A stretch of DNA of 32,472 nt from Sphaeroforma arctica JP610. Lineage: Eukaryota; Opisthokonta; Ichthyosporea; Ichthyophonida. Positions 8,563 through 20,600 of this stretch are shown here, one piece after another. Position 1 is the stretch's first letter, and each line of letters opens with the position of its first letter. Where the stretch lies: contig NW_014040446.1 of NCBI RefSeq assembly GCF_001186125.1, forward strand, positions 56,262 through 88,733, written 5' to 3'. Below the pieces are notes generated by a model. It searched no databases. It was not told the origin of the DNA and saw only the letters and a program-made list of their open reading frames with translations. Position numbers and translations under genes: made by a program.

Positions 8563-9528
8563 TCAAACAGCAGCTGCGATGCGAACGTATTTATGCGGCT
8601 GCGGGTTGTTTCGCAAACGCCAGAGGATGCGTGGCGTGTATGGGCAAGCCTGAGGGAAAATTGCACATAGCCATATAAGTCGCCCTCCGAGTGGGACAAC
8701 CTTGCGAGCAGTAGCGGCGCGCTTTGTAAGCCAGTTGTGTAACAGCTCGGAGTAAGCCTTCCTTTTAAGGTCTGAGAGACCCACAGTGCGGGCAATCATA
8801 TCCAGTAATACGCCAATGTATTTCAGACGCGTGACGTCGATTGCTGATTTCTCGAACGCTACTGGAACTTTTACGAGTGCAAAAAGGGCTTGAAGCTTGG
8901 CTGCGTCGCAGGCACCTATAGCAGGGAGGTAGGTGGCTATGAAATCATCAACGAATCGGTTAGTATCGAGTTTGGTAGCTGGGAATATAAAATCTAGTGT
9001 AACGCCCAAACGTTCAAATAATTCGGGATTACTGCGAAGCCCAGAAGGGAGTGCGCGCTCAAAATAGGCTTGACCCTTAGAGACGAATCCCACCAGTGGT
9101 ATGTTTGTTCCACGTATCTTGAAAAGGCGAAAGGCCGACCGAATGTCGATAACTGACATTGTGGATCCTACAGGCGCAGCAGTAACGGTGTCTAGAACTT
9201 CTCGTAGCTTTAGATATCGTAGTTTCCGAGATAGTATGTGTTCGTTTATGCTTGCACCACGTGGGTAGGATAAACGATGAATACGGCGAAGCTTCACCTA
9301 GTTGACACTACGGATTTTCTGAAGGACACCAATTGGCGATAGGTAATAGTAGGACCAGGTCTTCGCTTCGTCCAGGGGTATGGTCCCGACGAGCAGATTC
9401 TGAGTTAGCTCCTGATCAATGGCTGTCTGGAGCTAGGCGGCGTGTTCTGTGGCTAAGGGGAGAGGTTTGTATATTGCACGCGGAAGCGTGCCTACGTATC
9501 CCATGCTAGAGCATGCCGTGAAAGATAT
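8563..9528 (-). pseudogene. DIRS-like reverse transcriptase with two internal TAG stops
   Basis: One frame on the - strand runs from 9528 to 8563, interrupted only by TAG at 9433-9435 and 9298-9300. It begins with P-L-A-T...I-D-Q-E-L-T-Q-N-L-L-V-G-T-I, then S-P-I-G-V-L-Q-K, the S-Y-P-R-G-A-S-I-N-E block characteristic of DIRS/Ngaro-type RTs, V-I-D-I-R-S-A-F (first Asp), A-L-P-S-G-L-R-S-N-P, and the catalytic F-V-D-D-F loop. Members of this group integrate through a tyrosine recombinase and lack a D,D,E integrase; no recombinase is left here. Confidence 0.8.
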
Positions 9529-9797
9529 CTAAGATCGTTCTATCTTGATGTAATAGTTGGAAAATCTTCTGGTGATTTGGACGAGTATTTGGTGGAGATG
9601 AAATCCTAAATAGATTAAGAAGCGGGTGTACGTACGATGTGACTGAGTGGTTATCTTTGGTTGTCACTTGTGGTGGGAAAGGTTAGTGGCGAAGTAGCGG
9701 TGGTAGAGCTGATGATATTCTTCGTAGGTGTCGTGCGGTAGTGTGTGTTGTGTTTACAACCCGTCTTTTTCGGCCTGTTCTGTAGTTGTGTTTGGCA
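9529..9797 (-). other. Spacer between DIRS gag-like and RT frames
   Basis: Between the gag-like stop and the start of recognisable RT sequence I see no motif. A TAG at 9529-9531 closes the RT frame on its N-terminal side. In intact elements this part carries the start of the pol ORF, so degraded coding sequence is likely. Confidence 0.3.
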
Positions 9798-10999
9798 TTA
9801 GTCAAATGTGATTAAAGGCTGCAAGAGATGAGGGGTTCGTACAGGGTGCGTGCAGTCACGACTGGATGAGTTATAGTGTTGCAATATTGCCCATGAGATT
9901 GGCCCTGAGTATCGCTTGCTATTGATACAATTGCAATATCGTGTTTCCAATAAACATTTTGAACAAGTCGCATTAGGGCGACGATTATCTTTTGATGTAA
10001 GAAACGTTGATAATAGCTGAGGTGGGACTACTGCGTACTGAAAAAAAATGTTATGTGAATCTATGGCAACCATAAGTGTCTCGTCAAAACATGCAACACT
10101 TTCGGGTGTGTGGGTGATCAGCCAGCCCGCCATCATGATTAAATATGCGATCATGTCGCCTATAGCGGCCTCGTCGGTTGCGAAGCCATGCGTTAGGCGC
10201 CACACGTAACCAAACCGACACATTGCTGATTGCATAAGGTCTGCTCTTGATTCAAATGTTTCGCGCTTATTGCGCTGACGTATCGCGCCTTCTGAGAATA
10301 CTATCGTGTCTGCATCGTTATCTGTGTTAGCTAGTGGTCTATTGGCTTTTTTCGTGTCTATGGGTGTTAACTTGCCTACGACACTCCTAGTCTCAAGCTT
10401 TTCGGGAAGATTCTGGCCTATTAAGTAGAAAGTGCCGTATTTGTGTCTTCGACGGTGCGGGGTGTAAGAATGCCGTTCCCTCTGCGCGATAGATTGGAAA
10501 TTTGGCCTTTGAGTTGTTCTGTTGTTGTATAAATTGAATCAGACTTCTGATGTCCTACTGTGATAGCAGAGGTGTTGGGGGGTTTGTCTGCTCGTGTGCG
10601 GTGTGTCTTTGGTATCTGGTATTGCCTGGGGATGCATAGGTGCCTGAGGTCTGGAATTTGGTACTGTCTGGGAAACTACTGGCGTGGGAGCGTTAGTTCT
10701 TGCTTGTTGTGTAGCAGTTTTCTTGGTGGTAGCTGTTGTGGTTGTAGTTGCGTTAGTGGCAGTCGTACTTGTCTGCTGGCTGCTGAGGATTTAGGAGCAG
10801 TTATAGTGTCATAGCGACAGAGTGTGGTGTTCTCAAGTACTGGTATTGTGTTAGGATTAGTGAGAAAACTGGGTGTAGGAAAGTTACTGAACCAACCTGG
10901 CTGGGTTGTTTGTCCGGTGGCGTGTTCTGAGCTGGAGAGTAACAAACCTAAGTTTATGCGTCTTCGCCCTGTGTCATGCTCGACTAATTGAGTCTCCAC
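9798..10999 (-). pseudogene. gag-like ORF of the DIRS-like element
   Basis: Two - strand frames appear to be one broken protein of roughly 400 residues. From ATG 10999 a Pro/Gln/Ser/Thr-rich low-complexity region runs to TAG at 10676-10678 and on in the same frame to about 10430 (T-T-T-E-Q-L-K-G-Q-I). The second frame is open from 10538 to TAA 9798 and holds a helical segment followed by Cys-x2-Cys-x6-Cys-x-Cys, a possible remnant of the Cys-rich gag end. Position upstream of RT in the same orientation supports gag; there is no decisive motif. Confidence 0.5.
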
Positions 11000-13900
11000 G
11001 GGTGGGCTTTCTGGTTTCTGCTAACAGTTGTGTTAATAATTGGGCATTGCATAAAAGAACTGACTGCAGAACTAGTTTTGTATATATATATTATTTTGTC
11101 TGCAGGTACTACATGTAAATTAAGAAACACTTACCCACGCTAGCCCGGCATAGTGTACTCTGGCCGAGCTTCGAGAAATCGCTATTTTAAAATCCAGACT
11201 GTTTTCAACTTTTACACAACTGCGCAGTAAAGGCAGGATAAACCTATTCATATTCAAAGTGGGGCAAGATTTGGTATTTGATGGTATGCTACATCGACAC
11301 CCACACCTGTCGAAGCAATTCTCGCAGCTAGTAGATTGAATCCAAGTTTTAACTTGATACATGATTCGTAGCGTTGTGAGAGTCCCAAGTTCCAGCAGTA
11401 CGGAAATCGTGCACTTCTTTGTCCATTTACAAACCAGACCTTACCTACATTTGGAATCGAGATTTTATTGGTCTCGTATGAAACTCCATGATTTATTCAT
11501 CCTGCCTGCTGCCCAATATTGTTTTCTTTCCTCGGACACTTCACTTATTAACGGCATCATAGGAGTTGAATCCAAATTGAAAGCAACACTTTAGAACGCT
11601 ATAGTAACCGGTGTGAAATCCAAATTCTTGTTGTGAGAAGCCCGATAGTGGATTTTTAATATTTGTTTGATCTATTTAAATTTCAAACACTAAGAAAAAT
11701 CCACAAACTATAGTTAAGTACTTGTCTTCAACTTATGATTTCTACTAGACTATAAAGTTTGACATTGCCTCTACATTTACTTTCCTGTGTCTAGATTTTA
11801 CTATTGTATTCGCAGCCCACGACGCTGTAAATTACATGATAGTTCCGAATCAAATTAAGCAGCTGGGTGTTGTGCACTAATATGCAATTCTGGTTTTATC
11901 TGTAATCGGATACTATTACTTCAGTGTCGATATCGATCTCGTTAAAAATCATCTTCAATTTATTCTACCTCTTGCTGCAGAAATCCCCCGTTTTCCAATA
12001 TTGCAGTGTTGAAACAACACAAAAAGCCACACACTCTTACATTTCAAAATAATGTCGTTACGAGAGCTTGTGTCAAGCGGGTACCTGTTATATATGCCAC
12101 AGTGGCAAGCATATTTAAGAAGCAGAGATAACTTAACTTCTCAAGGTAAACTAGGTTGTAGATAACTGATTCACATTTCGGTCAGTATCTATTCTTTATT
12201 AGATTTGAGTTTCAGCTGCCCGAGACTATCTCTATAGGTGGCTTTACAAAGTGGCCTATCCATTTACTTAAACCTATCTAAAAATGAAATAGGGATTTGC
12301 ACATTTCGTTGGTATTTAGGCTGACCAACATGGACCCTTTGTTTATTGCTTTGGCCTTATTTGCCAATACTTTTTCCTCCATAAACGAAATCATGCTTAA
12401 GAATGTAGGCTGTGTCTCGCTTCGTGTATGTGACCATTGGGTAGTCTAAGGATCAGCATGAGGAAGATTTGACAATAGAATTAGAACTTATAGAGTTTGT
12501 ACCAATCTTATTTGCTGGAAAGTAGAATGGAACTGTTTATCAATTCATAGAAACTCGCCACGACTCCTAATCGGCCCAAAGTATGGACTAATATTAATCC
12601 TTTTGAGTTCTGTGGATTTCCATACGAGTCAGAATCGCACCAGTCTCGCGACATTTAGTGTTTACTATTCGTGAGCACGTGTCTTATATCAAGTGTTTAT
12701 CTTCTAATCTTATAATGGTTCGGAAGATAGGACTCAAGTGAAGTGTTCACATTATTTGTGACCTATTTGTCTAAGTATTTTAAAACCGATTTTGAAACCG
12801 ATTTAGGCTTTGATCGCGTTGCTTACAATTTCGGATGTATACTGTGCGTGCCTCGACCATCATTTGAGCACTTATGCGCCATCTCTCCTCAAATTTGCCA
12901 TATTTTGAACCAGATTAGTAATTCAGCTAGATCTCTATGGGCGGTATATCCAGGTTACGATCATAATTGTATATATACAAGCTCGTACATAATGCATTCA
13001 AATTACTACCCCCACATGCAGGTCTTTATTCTAATAGTACAAGAAGGAGTGTAGGCATACATCAGATTCATTTGCAGACGATGTCGGATGTAAGCAAATT
13101 CCTCTGAAACTGAAGAAAAAAAAGCTTGGGATAACCTTTCACGATTCCTGTACGAATAAGTAACGATGTATTTCGCTGGACACATAAGTCAGGGAAAATG
13201 CTAATCAGGCTACAAACCTTTGAGTTTACATTAGAAATAGATAATATTATCCTTAACTTCTGTGATGTCGCTATGTAAGGGTTTGTTGTTTCTTTGAGCT
13301 TCTGCTTAGCAACAGAGGCTTCAATTCCAGTTCATTTTGGTATCTAGAGCTGAATACATCTCACAGAGTAAACCACAACGCATAGTTTGGTTTGAGTTTT
13401 AGACGGATGATTTGTACAGACATCTCGGGCCAAATTTCCATAATAAGTGTATAATTAACCTAGTGTCTCGAAATCGATTTAAAATCGAAAATCAATATTG
13501 AAACAATACAAGTCGGTCATCTCCTGACAGCTGTCCGGTGTATTTTCGGTGCGATTCTCTGACAAAAACAGACAATGATTGAAATCTCTATCAGAATAGG
13601 ATACTATGCACGCTGCTCCACATGAATTTGAGAAGGTATCTTGACTTGAGCTTGAGCCATACACGTTGGTTCCAGTCGTATTTGAAAATATATTGGGGTG
13701 AACTCGGCAACGTTGTACCACTATTTGATGAGCTGCGGCTTGCATGTGACAAACCAATCGGGATCTTTGAGGGTCAAAGAATAAGTTGTAATTTCAAGAA
13801 CCGGTACCAGGGGTAGATCACCGTACCAATTAGCCAACTATCAATTGACTAGAACACAATAGCTTCGAATCAGGCGTTTCTGCCTTCGTAGAGGAATTTA

Positions 13901-14650
13901 AAACATTCTTCAACTAGCCATCCTGAGAACGATCTTGTATTGATATCTTTCCCAATCGAGGATGTAAAAAGTGGTTTGAAACACGACGCGGTTTAAACAG
14001 TGGCAATGGCAGGAGGCCCCGAAACCGATCATCGTTCATTTAACAATTCTCAGCATATTGTGGGCTATGTTTGTAGCACTATCAGTGAGGTGATCAAGGA
14101 GTCAGCGGCTTTTATAGCTGACATTGTTAGCTGGCTCAAGGGGGTCAGCTTTTTTTATTTGCTCTAGTGTCCAGATCCAATCTGACAAGATTCTAGTAAT
14201 CTAAAATTTACGCTGACATGCCTATATATAAACCAATTGTGAGGGCTGATTGGTGTCTTAAAGAGTGTTATTAATTTGATGAATACCTCAGTGAACTTTT
14301 CGATTCTGAGGATATTTCCGCGATGTCTTAATGCTGAGTCTTTCTTTTTCTCATAGACATCACTTACATAATTTACAGAACCAATATATGATATTACTCT
14401 CGCGGAAGGCTGGGATGCAGTATCCTATTATAAAATCTCTGCTCACAAAATCAGATGGAAAGTCTCAGAAATGGTTGATTAAACTAAATAGTAGCTGGTT
14501 GTTTTCGAGGTCTTCCCCTGACAACTGTGACTAACAAATATCAGTCTCTGAATATGCATTGAGAATTCAAAGATACATTGTTGTCGGCCTGTTTTCGAGC
14601 AGATGTATAGTTTTGCAGCTTCACTAGCGTCGGCTTTGTAACACATGATT
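11000..14650. other. AT-rich intergenic region without a convincing gene
   Basis: No frame shows conserved domains or a chain of phased exons. Short ORFs are typical of chance. Two weak LINE-like RT strings occur on the + strand near 11791-11910 and 13060-13150. No tRNA, rRNA or CRISPR-like structure was seen. Confidence 0.5.
11791..11910 (+). pseudogene. Possible LINE reverse-transcriptase fossil
   Basis: One frame reads V-F-A-A-H-D-A-V-N-Y-M-I-V-P-N-Q-I-K-Q-L-G-V and, after stops, Q-F-W-F-Y-L. This has the order of the LINE block A-F-D-x-V-x-H...L-x-x-L-G-V followed by W-F-x-S-Y-L. Both the spacing and the hydrophobic pattern fit, but the string is short and the rest of the element is not visible. 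A second string, F-A-D-D-V-G at about 13066, resembles the catalytic box but is much too far away without an insertion. Confidence 0.25.
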
Positions 14651-17600
14651 TTATTGGTCTCCTAAACATGCACACCGTTCTCTTGCGAGTGCTCTATATT
14701 GCTCAAAGTCACGTAAACATCCAGCAGGATCGTTATCTAAATGAACTGTAGACCCATCTGCATCCTCACGGAGCTTCTCATTGTCCGCTCGTATTCTATT
14801 GCGGACCCGCTCATAATACTCCACGATATTATAGAGCATCAGCGGATTCGAACCGCAGCTAGCCGTCTGTATCGATGTGTGAATACCATGAGATTGCCAG
14901 AATCAGGGTAATGGACATCGATCTTCATTCCAGAGGAATTTGCACAGGCAAATCTTAAAAAAAAACCCACCTTCCACATGTACAGCGCCTTAGTAGGCAA
15001 CATAGCACAAATAACAGCCACCAGTTGTACATCGCTACAATTGATTTCCATACCCTTAATATTAAAGTGGAGTTGTCCCGAAGACCGGTCTGGTTCATGA
15101 GGAGTTGTTGCAAGACTTGCGGAGACTGAAAGAGAAGTACAAGCAAAAGTGGGTTGAATAGGAAATGATACTGCGTCAAAAGAGTTTAAACGGAATGCAT
15201 TCAGTTCATTGATAATAATCTGAGAATTACGAATAGGCATTCCCGTATTCCTTTCTATGGCTCTATATAAATTTAAGCTATAGAGACAAGATGCAATAGA
15301 CTAGGGGATGATTCTGACATTTACTGAGATAAAATATCCTTATATGTTATAATCGGCAAAACATGGCCATAAACAGAACAGAAGACCTCGATTTGTGCAT
15401 GGAGTTATGAATGTATTTATAACAAAGTTTTAATCACAGGTATATTTCAACAGCTGATTAATATGAAGATGTAGAGGGTGTATGCATACAATGTAATTTC
15501 AGTTAGTGGCCAAAATTAAGCATGAGGCAAAACAGCACATTTGAAAATGCTCGATTCAAGCCAGAAAAAGATTAAGACACTTACATCCTTCAGGTACAGC
15601 ATCATCTCCGCAGTCGCAAAACTGTAGCGTTCATTGCATGGCTGGTGAAGGTCTCTGTGCAGTATGCACGTGCAATACTCGACATTTTGATTGCAGTACA
15701 GCTCATTGACACGGGCTGGCGAAGCACTGCTTTGCAGGTCTAAATCAGACCCATTCAGTGTCGTACAGCCATGGCACAACGTTTGGGCATTGCTAGGGAC
15801 CCAATGCTTGCTGATTGGTGTAGTTAAAATCGTCCAGAGTACCAAGCGTGACGGTCTGCAATGTGAAGCGGAGGGCGATGGGTTGACGGAGATGGAAATG
15901 TCAGCGAGGACGAGAGATTGGCAGAGCAGGGTTTCATCAGTATGGTATTCATTTTATCGCTCTAGGATTGTAATTGCACTTTGTAGTGTACATACTAGAT
16001 GAAGCGTTCTCAACGAGTCTGGCAAAGATCAAATGTAACCTTCAAACCTGGCAGAATTTCGAACCACATACCTAATTATTTTAGACCGTAATACAGTTGT
16101 CAGTCGTTGCACCTGCACAATGTAAGTAGCAGGCAAATATTTGCATGTAAGTACCACATAATTTTAAACCGGATTGCACTTGTGCCTCATTTTGTCTCTA
16201 TTGCATTGCTTGATCCCATTTCTTATAATACGTGACTCTGTCACATATCTATCAGCAATCAGTTCGTATTCATAAGTTGTTGAACTCAACGACCGAGAAC
16301 ACTCAACAAAGCATTCATGATCAACAAAGCCTTGATACCAAAACTAAACATATAGTTTGGTGTGCAAAACACATACTCGAGCACTAGTAGAAAACCTCCG
16401 TGCATACCTGACACAGGCGTATAAGCAGGCTAGAAATCTCTGCATCGAGTTCCGGGAGTGGTGCTATACCATGGCCGACGAGCGCTCGCCTGAACTGGAA
16501 GAGCATGTGAATCATGCGTTTGCCGCTGTGTCTCCTATTCTTCGTCTGCACATGATAATAGCAATAATAAACATAAAGGAAAATGTAGGCACATACACTC
16601 CATCACATCGGATGGAGGTAGTTGAATCACATGCTAGGGTATATCCCTGAATGTACTGCAGGGGTTGTGTCAGCAGTAATGTACTTATTAAGTGCGCATA
16701 TTACCGCCAGAGCTTGAAAATGAGAAATCATGTGCTTCAAAATGTGCAAATAAAATTAAATAAGATCATATATTGAGTGATCGCTCATGTAACAGTACAT
16801 AGCTGATATTCGTATTCGTATTGTGATGCAAATATGCATGTATAATGAAGTAGTGTAGAAGGTGCCTCCTATCATGCCTCTAATCGAATGTAATACCCAG
16901 CAACTTAAAAATGAGACACTTAGAGTTGACTGTCAATATGGTGTTGATTGCGAGTTAGTTAGAGATAGTATAAACGCAAATGCTCATGTGCAAAACTATG
17001 AACAGCGGGTTTAGAATGCACCCGTTTGCAATCATAGCCATAGTGTCGAGGTTTGCCAGGCAAATGACATGCGCAGTCTACGCGGATACAACCCTTACCA
17101 ACATACTTACAAATGCCGAGCAGTACGACATATACACTGGTTGTAGAATACAGTAATCAAACTAGTAGCCTTCAAACCACCCACACAGGTCAGACAGTAC
17201 AGCTACGAGACAAGTTGCACAGTACACAAGCCTCACAGGTGAAGCGGCAGAGTACGCGGACGTACCGTGATTTTGCAAACGAGCGGTCGGAAGATATAGT
17301 CCAGCATATCCATTTGTAGCATGACCGGAATCACGCGTCGCTCAGCACGCACCTGTTGTGCTATGCTGTGCTCCAAGCTCAATGATTTATCGCACTCCAG
17401 ACCGCACCCGCCAACATGCGCCGTCGCAGGTATATGGCGTTGTGCACGTGCCTGGCTCGTGCAGATACAGGGTCTCTCATACCCACTAGCAGATGACTGG
17501 TTGTGTTTATTACCATCGTCTTTCGATTGTTCGTCTGTGTTGTCACCAGCTGTATCCCGAGCCAATCCCAGTCGCTGGCAGCACACATCGCACGTACGTC

Positions 17601-20600
17601 TCTCCTGTGACATGCCCTCTGGTAGTGCGTTGTTGTTACCTTCTGCTGTGTGCTCATCCGCACGAGCACGAGCACGTGCTGAAGCCCCCACCTTACTGCT
17701 CTCCGTTTTAATAGCACATCGCAGGCGTGTGAGGAGCATTTCAGCCGTATTTGTACCGTGACTGTCCTCTGTATACATACACTCCGTAGTGGTGGCTGTC
17801 TCTGATGTCTGAGCATCTGCGGCTGAGTCGTTCCGCATCATGTTCAGTTCGTCGCTTGTGGTGCGCGGTCGACTGCGGGATGGGCTGCGGCCAGCGGCGA
17901 CCCGGGTTGGACTCGTGCCGCTAGTTTGTAATAATTTTTGACACACAGGAAACGAGATGATTAAGTGGCTGCTCCATGCTGAAAGAAATAATGTATGTGT
18001 TGTTACAACTTTGTAGCTGCCTATACAATTCGCTACAATCAGTGGTATAGGCTGTCAGCCAGACAAGAGATAACTACCTGTGGTGCGTGGTCTCTTACCA
18101 CATACGAACAGATACGAAGTGGTCTAGGTCAGTTGTGAACAGAAAGCATTTGTGTCAAATGCAGTAATACGCAAACACCTTCTTGATGCTTTTATCTCGG
18201 TAACGTGTTTGATTACATGAAGACTTTCGGAGTATGTATATACAACACGAACACAGAACTCTCCAAGGAGAAAGCGACGCCAATAATAGCACTGGAGTGT
18301 TACCTACCTGGGCGATATAACAGGACTACTGGCATGAATAGCGGACCGCCTGTTGCGCGATACATTGGTCACCGATTGCCAGGGAAGCGCAGAGTATCCA
18401 CCTATGCATTGAAAATTAAGGCTGCGCTGAGGTGCTAGTGTATATAGTAAATCGAGAACGGGCGTTCAACATTGCAGTCGATGTATGAGATGGCTGAAGG
18501 ATAGGGGTGATGTGGAGAGTTCTTCGCGAGAGCCCTTCTAAAAAGGAAGAATATGCAAGTACTATCAATCACACATGACAGTACATCAAACGCCTTCCCC
18601 CCCGCCATATGAAGGAACAGAATACACATCAAGACGTACTTAAAATAGTGCTAGGTACCAAATATGCTTAACAGTGCTAGGTACCCAATATGCTTGTTTA
18701 TAATTACTGAACAACTCATATACACACATTGAATATAGACCAGCCTATTGCCAAGCATATGTATACGCATCGGCATATCATCCTCTCGTGAAGGCTACAG
18801 GCTGGCCTATTTCAGTACACACCTGGTGCTGGCTTGCTTGATGTAGTCAAATTGAGTCGCGAACAATACTCGTTTAACTGTTATTACTCTCCTATATGCA
18901 CACATATGTTTTTAGCGCACGTACCTGGCGCCGGTTTAGAGTACGTGACCAGGTTGAGTCTCGAGAACACTTGGTTCAACTGTTGTTGGTCTTGTCGTTG
19001 ATGTGCAGCTTCCTGCGTTTGCCATTTAGCTAGTGAAGACACAAGCAGTTCCATAAGAAGCTCACGGCGTGTTGATGACGCGATCGTTACAGGCTTGTTT
19101 GGGGATATGGTGGTGGTTGCTGAGGAATTCACGTTCACCTGTACTGCCGGCCTGGGCCTAGATGGCGAGCGAGACTTTTTTCTCTCATGGTTCGAAGTGG
19201 CAGGTGTGGTAATTGGCCCGCGTATTGGGTATGATGGCGATTTGATGTTATTGGCCATTTGCTGGTCGACTGTTTCAGCGGCAAAACAGTCTCTGGCACA
19301 ATTGATGAGCAAGCATTTAGAGTTGCTCCGTCGCAGAAGGTAGTCTACTCTCTCGGCGGCCTAAGCACATGTTGCAGTGAAATATAATATAGAATGGGAG
19401 TGATGATCCCAATAAATGTTGCCACATGTATGTGTTTGGTGCTGTTTTACCCAGGTCAATATGTGTCATTACGTTTATGTCTTGGCGTAGTCCACATGTT
19501 TGGGTTCCATCCGAATCCGACTTTCTTAAATACGTGTAACACTGAAAAGGACAAAGCACCAGATCCACAAAATAAACCCATCATTTAAAACAATCATACC
19601 TCAGCAATGCTTGCACACACTCCTTCCACACACACAGATATGCGCCACAGTCGCCCTTGCTGAGCGTCTAAGCCTATGTTGGGCTGGAATAGTGCCCACC
19701 CACCCGAGTACACTTTGTCTGGGAGTGTCTGTCCCATAGCTGCATGCGGTGGCTGGCCCTTCACCAGGGGATACACAAACTTGACTGTGTTTATGACTAA
19801 GCTGCGCGAGCTGCTCGTACTGCGAATACGTGGTGTGGAGCCCACGTTTGAGGGCCCTCGGCTGTGTAGTGCTGGGGGTAGGGTCAATTGAGAGTACGTT
19901 GAGTGAGACGTTGAGGAATGCCATAGATGCCTTAGTGTGAAGTAGTCTGATGTAAAAGGGGTAGGGTGCTAGTGCAAATACAAAAGGAGAGGGGAAAGTC
20001 GTTGGCTGAAAACAACAGTTGAGGCCAGTGGTCAATCAGATCGGTGCAGAGAGTGCACATCGTAAGCTATCAAGTGTTTGTTGGTAAAGTGAACTATTAA
20101 ACAATCGGACAGATACGCGTATGTGCATATGCACGCGCACAAGACTACCACGACGCCGGTAGAACGTAGCAAGCGGTATTCAGGTGAACCATATCGCTGT
20201 CAAAAAAAACCTAGATCCCTACTGCGATAGCCACCGAAAGTCAAATACGCCATGAGCGACACAGTATATCAAAGTGGAGAGGGCTGCCGCGGTGCTATAA
20301 TAAAGGGCTTGTATGTAGACAACGCAGAGACTACCACCTCATACCCGGATAACACCTTACAGCATAAAAATAAAACGAAACCTATCGACATTCATAAAAA
20401 GTGAAGTACCTAATCTAAAGCACTCTGCCTACTACGATGCGCAAACTTCCCCAAACTCACCCGATGGACTCCTCGAGATGGTAAGAGAGGATTTGCTGCC
20501 GCTTAAAACACTACCAGCTATGGTTTTGGTGTTCAGATCCGTTTCCGAATGCAGAATATCAAACACCGCACATGTTTTGGAGGCTTGGTGGTGCACGATG

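Noticed and set aside
13622-13816. + strand ORF with a W-F-Q-S-Y-L string resembling LINE RT.
   Set aside because: It lies downstream of the F-A-D-D-V string, the wrong order for a LINE, and nothing around it supports a domain.
14840-14870. tRNA T-loop-like GGTTCGAATCC on the - strand.
   Set aside because: No D-arm, anticodon arm or acceptor stem can be built around it, and the bases are codons in the last RMC1 exon.
14839-15240. A 133-codon - strand ORF overlapping the last RMC1 exon.
   Set aside because: Its frame conflicts with the conserved C-terminal exon, and the phase-compatible acceptor lies at 14867; this is intronic sequence.
15860-15960. A - strand continuation of RMC1 exon 12 upstream of 15855 (open for about 35 codons and faintly similar to the family).
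   Set aside because: There is no AG acceptor in a usable phase, whereas the polypyrimidine-rich acceptor ending at 15856 joins exon 11 in phase.
17321-17816. Several long overlapping ORFs on both strands (up to 146 codons) opposite RMC1 exon 9.
   Set aside because: Exon 9 is accounted for in one frame with matching splice phases; the others are shadows of its GC-richer, repetitive composition and show no motifs.
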